Source: Candidatus Delongbacteria bacterium
GTDB taxonomy: Bacteria > Bacteroidota > Bacteroidia > Bacteroidales > ML635J-15
Assembly (NCBI GenBank): GCA_027858215.1
Contig: JAQIDD010000064.1
Span: 1-5,293, forward strand
Length of the DNA: 5,293 nucleotides
Direction of reading: 5' to 3'
Shown here in pieces: positions 1 to 5,293 of the stretch (position 1 is its first letter; each line of letters opens with the position of its first letter). Under the pieces are notes generated by a model, which searched no databases, was not told the DNA's origin, and saw only the letters and a program-made list of their open reading frames with translations. The translations under genes and the position numbers were made by a program.

Positions 1-113
1 GTGGAGGCAATTATGCATCTACGGGTGTGTATTTTTACATCATCAAAGCCGAAGGCATTGATGGATATGATTATGACCTTCAAGGGCCATTTCATCTGAT
101 ACGCAATAAATAA
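1..113 (+). CDS. C-terminal end of a T9SS-secreted protein (type B sorting domain), 5' partial
   Basis: The frame has its first whole codon at base 3 and ends at TAA 111-113, with a second in-frame TAA directly after (114-116). The 36 visible residues include TGVYFYIIKAEG, then DGYDYDLQGPFHLIRNK at the extreme C-terminus. This matches the end of the gliding-motility-associated C-terminal (CHU_C, type B sorting) domain: a Gly-[Val/Thr]-Tyr-[Phe/Tyr]-Tyr-hydrophobic strand, a short Gly/Asp turn, then a closing strand ending Leu-Ile-Arg. In that family the domain directs export across the outer membrane by the type IX system and attachment at the cell surface. The rest of the gene lies outside the window, so nothing can be said about its function. 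A terminator follows about 30 bases after the stop, so this gene probably ends its transcript. The domain call is from the visible motif only. Confidence 0.85.
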   Translation, partial: GGNYASTGVYFYIIKAEGIDGYDYDLQGPFHLIRNK

Positions 114-141
114 TAAACCCAGTACAACAACAGGGGAAAAC

Positions 142-181
142 AAAAACTCTTCTTACTTTTCGAAATAAGAAGAGTTTTTTT
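142..181 (+). terminator. Intrinsic (rho-independent) terminator after the first gene
   Basis: Bases 142-155 (AAAAACTCTTCTTA) and 166-179 (TAAGAAGAGTTTTT) are perfect reverse complements over 14 positions, with a 10-base interval CTTTTCGAAA between them. The core stem is 147-155 / 166-174 and a run of seven T follows (175-181). It lies 28 bases after the stop of the upstream gene and 111 bases before the next start, so it should separate the two transcription units. An A-rich stretch precedes the left arm, so the hairpin could also work in the other direction, though no reverse gene is visible here. Confidence 0.88.
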
Positions 182-211
182 ATGCCTCAGGCAACGAAAA
201 CAAAATTAAAA

Positions 212-242
212 TTGTCTATCTTATGAAAATTGCATAATTTCG
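212..242 (+). promoter_or_regulatory. Candidate Bacteroidota-type promoter for the two-gene unit
   Basis: A TTG at 212-214 is followed after 20 bases by TAATTTCG at 235-242. This matches the known Bacteroidota primary sigma pattern (-33 TTG and -7 TAnnTTTG, about 19-21 bases apart) with one mismatch, C for T at 241. Transcription would begin near 248-250, giving a leader of about 45 bases before the ATG at 293. The site lies downstream of the terminator and upstream of the next gene, where a promoter is expected. The region is AT-rich, so a chance match is possible. Confidence 0.5.
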
Positions 243-292
243 CAGTTGTAATATTATTGATTTGTAGAATGTAAACTAAAAAACACATACTT

Positions 293-712
293 ATGAAAAG
301 AAATAAGCTGTTATTTATATTTGCCGCAATGGTAATGGCAATCAGTGGTTTTTCACAGGATTACAATGAGAAATTGTTGGTAAAATATTCAGGTGAAGAA
401 ATTCAAAACTTAAAAGCTGAAAATCCAAACGAATTTGAATTTTTAAATTATTTTGTGGAAAATGGTTTTAGAATCATTGACATGCCAGACAAACCCATTG
501 ATCATAAAGAATTGATAAAAATTGAGAACGAATCCAAACAAATTTCTTCATCAGATTTGGTTGGGTTTAATCCTTTGGAATATAAAGATTGTATTTACGG
601 AAGTGAAAGGCAATATTTCAAAGCCGGAAATACCGGAAAATTAATCATCATTCCCAAAGCTTCACAGTTAAGAAATCAAATAGAAAACATGAAAAGAATC
701 GAAAAACAATAA
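293..712 (+). CDS. Small secreted protein of unknown function, paired with the giant surface-protein gene
   Basis: This encodes 139 residues. Residues 1-22 form a standard signal peptide: basic start MKRNK, hydrophobic stretch LLFIFAAMVMAISGF, probable cleavage after FSQ (residue 22). There is no lipobox cysteine and no later membrane segment, so the mature part of about 117 residues should be periplasmic or exported. It starts DYNEKLLVKYS, continues with NEFEFLNYFVENGFRIIDMP, and ends in a Lys-rich tail. It has one cysteine (in YKDCIYG) and is rich in Lys and Glu, in sharp contrast to the next protein. The ATG at 293 is the start that gives a complete signal peptide. Its upstream region is A-rich with no Shine-Dalgarno, which is normal for Bacteroidota. 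The stop is only 4 bases before the giant gene's ATG, so the two are very likely co-transcribed. From memory, similar short proteins occur just before PKD-type giant proteins in other Bacteroidota; no catalytic motif was seen and no function is assigned. Confidence 0.9.
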   Translation: MKRNKLLFIFAAMVMAISGFSQDYNEKLLVKYSGEEIQNLKAENPNEFEFLNYFVENGFRIIDMPDKPIDHKELIKIENESKQISSSDLVGFNPLEYKDCIYGSERQYFKAGNTGKLIIIPKASQLRNQIENMKRIEKQ

Positions 713-716
713 GATT

Positions 717-3700
717 ATGAAAAAATTAATCCTTCTTACTACATTAATTTTCACAAGCCTGTCGCTACTTTTCGCACAGAGCTTTGATATGGTTGCCGAT
801 GATGGACAAACCGTTTCAACCTGCAGTGCTGCTTTTAGCGCAGGTTCATATACTCCCGGCGAAACATACACCCTGACCGTTTGCTCAGATGATGCGCTGG
901 ACCATCATGTAACAATTAGTATTTCTTCATATAGTTTTCCTGCCGGAACATCCTTGTGTGTATATGACGGACAGAATGCATCAGCCCCTGAACTGGTTTG
1001 TTGGGATGAAACCACAACAGCAGGTATGATAGCTACACAGGCTCAAAATACCAATGAAAGCGGATGTCTCACGTTTGTTTTTGATGCCGGCACTTCAGGA
1101 GCATCATGGTCAGGTACATTTTCATGTAATTTTGTGTGTCAGGCTCCCATGCTGGTGAATGTTGTATCTACTGATCCTCCGATAGTTGAAGAAAGTGGTG
1201 TTGACTATGTCAATGTGTGCTGGGATGAAAACAACAACCAGTCTTTTCCTGTAACCTTTAATGCAGAAGGGACATATCCCGGAGGCACAGGTTACACCCT
1301 GGATGATGATAACGTGACATTTACCTGGGAATTTGGAGATGGCACAGAGGAATCCGGTGTTGGCTTGACTAGTGTAACCCATAATTTTCCTGCACGGGAA
1401 GGTTATACTGTTATTCTTTCTATAGAGGACTCTCAGGGATGTACAAATACAAACTCTATGACACAAAGAGTTCGGGTATCAAGACCTCCTATATGGAACG
1501 ATGGAGGCACTTATGTTGATCCGGATGCCATATGTATGGGTGAAGAAGTGGAAATGTGTGCATCGTATGATACAGAAACCTGGAACAGTGCTATAACCCC
1601 GGCAATTGCTGACACTATATTTTGCCCGGATGGTAGCGGTGTTTGTTATGAAACAAGCATCATGCAAAATCAGTTTTTACCGGGACAAACACTGAACGAT
1701 AATAATAATATACTGGGAATTTGTTTGAATATGGAACACTCCTACCTCGGAGACCTGACAATGCAAATTCAGTGTCCCAGTGGTCAGTCTGTTCAGCTTG
1801 AAACCCAGGGCGGAAGTAGCACCCACCTTGGCGAACCCATTGACCCGGGTACTGGCCCCGGCGTTGGTTATGATTATTGTTTTACGCCTGATGGTACACA
1901 AACACTCGAAGAAGCGGCCGCAAGCGTTTCTACTGTTCCGGCAGGTGATTATGCTTCGTATGAATCTTTAGCAGGACTGGAGGGTTGTTTGCTTAATGGC
2001 CAATGGACTATTTCAATATGCGATAACTGGTCAATTGATGATGGATATGTATTTGGTTGGTATATTGAATTTGATGAAAGTTTATACCCTGAGGTATGGA
2101 GCTATACACCACAATATACACCCACGGAATGGTATGGGCTTTACGGTTCTGAAATAGATTCTCCTACAGATCAAAATTGTGCAACAGGAACTTATACGAC
2201 AACAGATAATCCGGATCAAAATACTCAACAACCATTTATTTTCACTTTAACAGATGATTTTGGTTGTGAACATGATACAGCCATGAATGTCACCGTATAT
2301 AGCCAGGATGATCCGAATTGTTGCATATCCCCTTCCCCTTCTGCCGGCACTGATGATTTGGTTTGCAATTTATCAACAAATTTAAACGCAAGTACTCCGG
2401 AATCAGGGAACAGTGGCTATTGGGAATTCATTAGTGGTCCCGGAAATGCAAGTTTTGCCGATGAAACCAACCCAAATACAAACGTTACCGTTGATATGTA
2501 TGGAGAATATGAATTTGCCTGGACAGAAGAATACCTTGGTAATTCAAGTTGTTCTACATCAGAAACCGTTACAATTGAATTTTACGAGATGTTAGATCCC
2601 ACAATAACACCAATAGACGACATGTGTGTGTCTGCATCTCCTGTGGAATTGGTTATTGAAGATGAAGGAACCATTACCACAAGTCCCAATATCAACACAG
2701 AAATTGCTGACGGAATCATTGATCCACAAGAAATAGGGCCGGGTACATATACCATTACAAATACAGTAAGTAGTCCCTGTACAACTGCTCCGGAAGATGA
2801 AATAACATTTGAGATTTTTGATGAAATAGAAATAACAGATTTCAATGATCAAACTTGCATCAATGCAAATGCGGACTTCGTAGTCCAATGGACAACCGTT
2901 GGATGGGACGGAACACCGACGACTAATTATAATGTGAATGGAAATCCTCAATCCACGACTAATTTTTATGATACAATTCCTTCGCCGGGAAATTATAGTT
3001 ATACTGTGACCGATGACAATGGATGTTCTAACATTGTACTGGAAGGATACCGTGATTGTGGTTGCCCAAGCCCCGGAACCATGTCAAGCCTGGGATTGGT
3101 GACATTATGTGAAGGTGATTGCACAGGAGATTCTGTTTCTCATAATGGAGATGAAAATATGATGGGAGGCTCTGACCTTGAGTTTTTCATTCATGCAGGA
3201 GATAATGTCCCGTTAGCCTATAATTCTGATCCTGATTTTTGCCAGGATACCTTATCCTTTAATCAGGTGTACTATGTGTCTCCACTTACAGGTTTTGACG
3301 AAAATAGTAATGGGCATGTAGAAGATGGTGAGTCTTGTTATTCTATTTCACAGGGAACACCGGTAATGTGGATGCAAAATCCAATTGTTGATGCAGGGTC
3401 AACAAATGATACCTGTGGCCTATTTATTCCATTAAACGGAAATGCACCATCAGGAGGTATGATTGGCTATTGGACATCCGATTGTGATTTTTCTGCTGTC
3501 CAGGGAACCAATTATCACGATCCTGACATGGTGGCCATGGTAAATGATTACGGAGATTGTACCTTTACATGGCATATTGTAAATGGACAATGTGTAGGCG
3601 AAGATGATGTGGTAATGCATTTTAACCAGGACCCTGTTCCTTTTGCCGGTAATGATACAATTGTTTGTGGAAATCAAATAGAACTCACTGTAGAACATAG

Positions 3701-5293
3701 CCTGCCTGGAACTATGTTACAATGGTCCGGCAATGCCAATTTCAACCCGGCTACAGGAACAACAACAACGGTCACAGTGGGGACTACAGGAACTTATGAA
3801 TTTACACTTACCGAATACAATGGTTCCTGCTATGCTCAAGATAAAATTCTTGTAACCTTTATACCCGGGCCTCAGCCTACAATTCAAAATACAGAGGATA
3901 ATGTCTGTGGGCAACAATATAATCTGAGTGTCCAAAATGTTACCGGAGAAGGTCAATGGACAGCGTATGAAGACGGAACACAGATTTATCCTACCTTTGA
4001 AAATAATAATGACACCTCACCAAACATACTTGTAACAGTAGGTAACTGGAGTGGTCAATTTAGAACAGTGGAATTTGTGTGGTCAGAAACAAATTCATAT
4101 GGAAGTGTTGAATGTACTAATGATGTTTCATGCGAAATTACATTTTCAAAACAAGTATATGCTTACGTTGGGGATAATGACCAACCTGAAATTTGTGGCA
4201 ATGAATTCACCTTTGATGCTGATACTACTGGATTTGGTCCACATGTAGATGGAAGATGGATAATCAAAGATATACCAGATTATACAATAGACCCTGATGA
4301 ATTTTCCCCCGACGGCCATTTTACACATTACTCACCAGGCATTTACGGTGATTCCGCACATGTTACTTTCCCTGCAATATGGTCTGTGTCAGATACATTA
4401 AATATCTGCTCAGCACTGGATACCGTACTTATTACTTCATATCAAAAACCAAATGCCAATGCCGGAAATGATGATTATACCTGTGGATTGAGCTACGATT
4501 TGGAAGCTTTTTACAGCCTCCCTGCAACCTCTTCTTACGATCCATACGGCTTTTGGTCTCCTCACTCAGACCCAGATGTAAACCCGGGTACTGCTAACTT
4601 TGTTGACAATGATAGTGCGGCTACAACAGTAAATGTTACTGAACCAGGAGATTATTGTTTTATATGGAGAGAGAACAATTCCTTGAGGCCAAATTGCAAT
4701 AGCAGGGATACCATTTGGATTGAGTTTAAAGCAAATCCTTATATTTCTGCTGGAGATGATTTTGATGTCTGTGGAAATGAAACGAATCTGGATGCTACCA
4801 CCGATGGTTTCGATGGTGGGTGGTTACCTCCTGTGGGCGGAACCATTGATGATTACAATGATCCCTATTCACCTGTGTATTTCCCGGGACAAGGTCCGGT
4901 GGAATATGTCTGGCAGGAATCCAATGATGAATGCACCAGTAAAGATACAGTCGTAGTGACATTTTGGCAAGAACCTAATGCCCAACTGGCTATGGATCCC
5001 GAAGACACAGCCGTTTGCGGCCGTAAGTTCAACCTCCGTGCAGAAAATCCCGGCAGTGGCGTTAACGGCAACTGGATAGCTAATCCAAGCAACAGTGTGG
5101 ATTTCTATTTCAATACATACAACGATACCGTTGAAGTAACCTATTATGGGCATTATGATTTTAATTGGGTGCTTAGCAATCATCCTGACAATGAGCCCCC
5201 CACATTCTGTTCTGACACATCCGAACCATGGACAGTGCATTTTATTGAAACACCACAGGCCAATGCCGGCAATGACACCCTGTTTTGTGGTTT
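717..5293 (+). CDS. Giant multidomain surface protein (CUB, PKD, P-domain, Ig-like repeats), 3' partial
   Basis: One frame is open from ATG 717 to the window edge: 1525 whole codons plus two bases, without a stop. The ATG is well fixed. An in-frame TGA lies at 690-692, the next Met is residue 25, and residues 1-21 (MKKLILLTTLIFTSLSLLFAQ, with its two Lys and a hydrophobic core) form a signal peptide. Domain order: CUB-like 22-141, PKD 142-257, P-domain core 321-455, Ig-like 456-535, one AGxD-type unit 543-624, two other Ig-like segments 625-783, a domain with a Ca2+-type loop 784-893, then AGxD-type units from 895 on. No catalytic motif was found. By family knowledge such proteins are exported by the type IX system and act as adhesins or surface/matrix proteins. 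The expected C-terminal sorting domain is not in the window, so T9SS export is inferred. The preceding gene is 4 bases away, suggesting one operon. Residues 4-1042 have no Lys and five Arg. Confidence 0.95.
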   Translation, partial: MKKLILLTTLIFTSLSLLFAQSFDMVADDGQTVSTCSAAFSAGSYTPGETYTLTVCSDDALDHHVTISISSYSFPAGTSLCVYDGQNASAPELVCWDETTTAGMIATQAQNTNESGCLTFVFDAGTSGASWSGTFSCNFVCQAPMLVNVVSTDPPIVEESGVDYVNVCWDENNNQSFPVTFNAEGTYPGGTGYTLDDDNVTFTWEFGDGTEESGVGLTSVTHNFPAREGYTVILSIEDSQGCTNTNSMTQRVRVSRPPIWNDGGTYVDPDAICMGEEVEMCASYDTETWNSAITPAIADTIFCPDGSGVCYETSIMQNQFLPGQTLNDNNNILGICLNMEHSYLGDLTMQIQCPSGQSVQLETQGGSSTHLGEPIDPGTGPGVGYDYCFTPDGTQTLEEAAASVSTVPAGDYASYESLAGLEGCLLNGQWTISICDNWSIDDGYVFGWYIEFDESLYPEVWSYTPQYTPTEWYGLYGSEIDSPTDQNCATGTYTTTDNPDQNTQQPFIFTLTDDFGCEHDTAMNVTVYSQDDPNCCISPSPSAGTDDLVCNLSTNLNASTPESGNSGYWEFISGPGNASFADETNPNTNVTVDMYGEYEFAWTEEYLGNSSCSTSETVTIEFYEMLDPTITPIDDMCVSASPVELVIEDEGTITTSPNINTEIADGIIDPQEIGPGTYTITNTVSSPCTTAPEDEITFEIFDEIEITDFNDQTCINANADFVVQWTTVGWDGTPTTNYNVNGNPQSTTNFYDTIPSPGNYSYTVTDDNGCSNIVLEGYRDCGCPSPGTMSSLGLVTLCEGDCTGDSVSHNGDENMMGGSDLEFFIHAGDNVPLAYNSDPDFCQDTLSFNQVYYVSPLTGFDENSNGHVEDGESCYSISQGTPVMWMQNPIVDAGSTNDTCGLFIPLNGNAPSGGMIGYWTSDCDFSAVQGTNYHDPDMVAMVNDYGDCTFTWHIVNGQCVGEDDVVMHFNQDPVPFAGNDTIVCGNQIELTVEHSLPGTMLQWSGNANFNPATGTTTTVTVGTTGTYEFTLTEYNGSCYAQDKILVTFIPGPQPTIQNTEDNVCGQQYNLSVQNVTGEGQWTAYEDGTQIYPTFENNNDTSPNILVTVGNWSGQFRTVEFVWSETNSYGSVECTNDVSCEITFSKQVYAYVGDNDQPEICGNEFTFDADTTGFGPHVDGRWIIKDIPDYTIDPDEFSPDGHFTHYSPGIYGDSAHVTFPAIWSVSDTLNICSALDTVLITSYQKPNANAGNDDYTCGLSYDLEAFYSLPATSSYDPYGFWSPHSDPDVNPGTANFVDNDSAATTVNVTEPGDYCFIWRENNSLRPNCNSRDTIWIEFKANPYISAGDDFDVCGNETNLDATTDGFDGGWLPPVGGTIDDYNDPYSPVYFPGQGPVEYVWQESNDECTSKDTVVVTFWQEPNAQLAMDPEDTAVCGRKFNLRAENPGSGVNGNWIANPSNSVDFYFNTYNDTVEVTYYGHYDFNWVLSNHPDNEPPTFCSDTSEPWTVHFIETPQANAGNDTLFCG
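780..1139 (+). other. CUB-like domain of the giant protein (residues 22-141)
   Basis: This is the first mature domain. It shows CUB-like order: an early Cys (36), a strand ending TYTLTVCSDD (Cys 56), then HVTISISSYSF, the turn SLCVYDGQNASAPELVC (Cys 81 and 95, with the typical [hydrophobic]-Tyr-Asp-Gly followed by a Pro-containing loop), and the closing part GCLTFVFDAG...SWSGTFSC (Cys 117 and 137, plus Cys 141). CUB domains are beta-sandwiches used for protein or carbohydrate binding, often with Ca2+. This stretch has no Lys or Arg. The pattern is convincing but was judged by eye; a related jelly-roll domain is the alternative. Confidence 0.7.
1140..1487 (+). other. PKD domain of the giant protein (residues about 142-257)
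   Basis: The PKD hallmark FTWEFGDGTEESG is present (WEFGDG at 204-209), followed by the matching later strands VTHNFPAREGYTVILSIED and SQGC. This is the usual PKD order: Trp-x-Phe-Gly-Asp-Gly, then His-x-Phe/Tyr, then a Tyr-x-Val-x-Leu-x-Val-like strand. PKD domains are Ig-like beta-sandwiches acting as spacers or binding modules in surface proteins. The N-terminal half (VCWDENNNQSFPVTFNAEG) carries a longer insert than a minimal PKD domain of about 80 residues. Four of the five Arg in the first 1042 residues lie in or at the edge of this domain (227, 251, 253, 256). Confidence 0.85.
1677..2081 (+). other. Proprotein-convertase P-domain within the giant protein (residues about 321-455)
   Basis: Two hallmark blocks of the P (Homo B) domain are visible: CLNMEHSYLGDLTMQIQCPSG (His341, Tyr343, Gly345-Asp346-Leu347) and NGQWTISICDNWSIDDGYVFGW (Asn427, Gly428, Trp430, Asp436, Asp442-Gly443, Trp448). 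These match the family's 'H.YxGDL' strand and its 'NGxWxLxVxDxxxxDxGxLxxW' end. The region just before (residues about 300-320, IFCPDGSGVCYETS) seems to belong to the same module. In subtilisin-type convertases this domain follows a serine protease domain; here none is present, so it probably serves as a binding or structural unit. Confidence 0.82.
2343..2588 (+). repeat. Lone AGxD-type Ig-like unit (residues 543-624)
   Basis: The unit begins AGTDDLVC and follows the same plan as the tandem array further on: Cys 550, then GYWEF (Trp569, 26 residues after the first Ala), then GEYEFAWTEE, then Cys 612 and ETVTIEF. It is separated from the array by about 270 residues holding other domain types. 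It is an Ig/PKD-like beta-sandwich by pattern; the Cys pair probably forms a disulfide in the periplasm or outside the cell. Confidence 0.75.
3066..3395 (+). other. Distinct surface-protein domain with an EF-hand-like loop (residues about 784-893)
   Basis: This segment starts PSPGTMSSLGLVTLCEGDC, continues with DLEFFIHAGDNVPLAYNSDPDF and LSFNQVYYVSPLTGF, and ends SCYSISQGTPVMWMQNP. It differs in pattern from the Ig units on both sides. I recall similar segments (GTM near the start, 'TYYISAVAGN', 'C.SVA.GTPV' near the end) in other large Bacteroidota surface proteins, but cannot give a family name. Residues 861-872 fit a Ca2+-binding loop. A strand-rich fold with a structural metal is inferred. 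Confidence 0.6.
3399..5293 (+). repeat. Tandem array of Ig-like 'AGxD...CG' units (seven full, one cut)
   Basis: Units begin at residues 895, 977, 1055, 1149, 1249, 1345, 1425 and 1517 (the last cut by the window edge), with lengths 82, 78, 94, 100, 96, 80 and 92. Each opens with an AGNDT-like start and Cys-Gly, then has a Trp 24-32 residues in (919, 1003, 1081, 1181, 1280, 1369, 1453), a strand such as YEFTLTE, VEFVWSE, YCFIWRE or VEYVWQE, a second Cys, and a closing D-T-V-x-V-x-F strand. Cys pairs are 902/959, 984/1038, 1064/1133, 1160/1231, 1256/1327, 1352/1406 and 1434/1498. The 1055 and 1149 units have altered openings. The units are diverged in DNA sequence. They probably form a rod that holds the N-terminal domains away from the cell, a role inferred from similar proteins. 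Confidence 0.85.

Noticed and set aside
223..237. Tiny ATG-AAA-ATT-GCA-TAA frame between the terminator and the 139-residue gene
   Set aside because: Four codons only, and it lies inside the promoter candidate, upstream of the likely transcript start.
693..716. Ribosome binding site for the giant gene
   Set aside because: The stretch before ATG 717 is A-rich with no GGAGG-like element; Bacteroidota often lack one, and coupling to the gene 4 bases upstream is enough to explain translation.
1122..1466. Reverse-strand open frame of 114 codons
   Set aside because: It lies wholly opposite the open frame of the giant gene, has no signal peptide or recognisable motif, and is rich in Cys, Ile and His in the way expected from the reverse of Asp/Thr/Val codons.
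1914..1921. GC-rich palindrome GCGGCCGC
   Set aside because: It is explained by Ala-rich codons (EEAAAS) in the P-domain; no second copy or hairpin arms were seen.
2592..2951. Reverse-strand open frame of 119 codons, with another overlapping it at 2582-2845
   Set aside because: Two overlapping antisense frames in the same place are a composition effect of the AT-rich, Asp/Thr-rich coding strand; neither shows a known pattern.
4869..5240. Reverse-strand open frame of 123 codons
   Set aside because: It is opposite the conserved Ig-like units, whose frame is clearly the coding one; no domain was recognised.
1..5293. tRNA, rRNA, CRISPR array, insertion sequence or attachment site
   Set aside because: Apart from the 179-base intergenic stretch, the window is coding. 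No transposase motif, regular direct repeats with spacers, or tRNA-like fold was seen on either strand.

Overview
The window looks like part of a Bacteroidota (Bacteroidetes) genome. Three things support this. The first open frame ends in a C-terminal type IX secretion (T9SS) type B sorting domain, the CHU_C or gliding-motility-associated kind. The large gene has the CUB / PKD / P-domain / Ig-repeat layout typical of giant Bacteroidota surface proteins. None of the starts has a Shine-Dalgarno sequence, and the one promoter candidate fits the Bacteroidota -33 TTG / -7 TAnnTTTG pattern. The species cannot be fixed from the sequence; a marine or saline habitat is only a guess from the acidic composition.

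Layout, all on the + strand: (1) bases 1-113 are the last 36 codons of a secreted protein. (2) Bases 114-292 are intergenic, with a strong intrinsic terminator (142-181) and a candidate promoter (212-242). (3) Bases 293-712 encode a 139-residue protein with a signal peptide and no named function. (4) After a 4-base gap, one reading frame runs open from 717 to the window edge at 5293: at least 1525 codons with no stop. I translated it line by line.

The giant protein has, in order: signal peptide (1-21), CUB-like domain (22-141), PKD domain with WEFGDG (about 142-257), proprotein-convertase-type P-domain (core about 321-455), an Ig-like segment (about 456-535), one 'AGxD...C' Ig-like unit (543-624), two unlike Ig-like segments (about 625-783), a distinct domain with an EF-hand-like Ca2+ loop (about 784-893), and a tandem array of seven full Ig-like units (895-1516) plus the start of an eighth. 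No enzyme active site was seen, so it is most likely an adhesin or matrix protein.

The 139-residue gene and the giant gene form a likely two-gene transcription unit, insulated from the gene before it by the terminator. Both products carry export signals. The giant is expected to end, outside this window, in its own T9SS sorting domain. The least expected observation is that residues 4-1042 of the giant contain no lysine and only five arginines.
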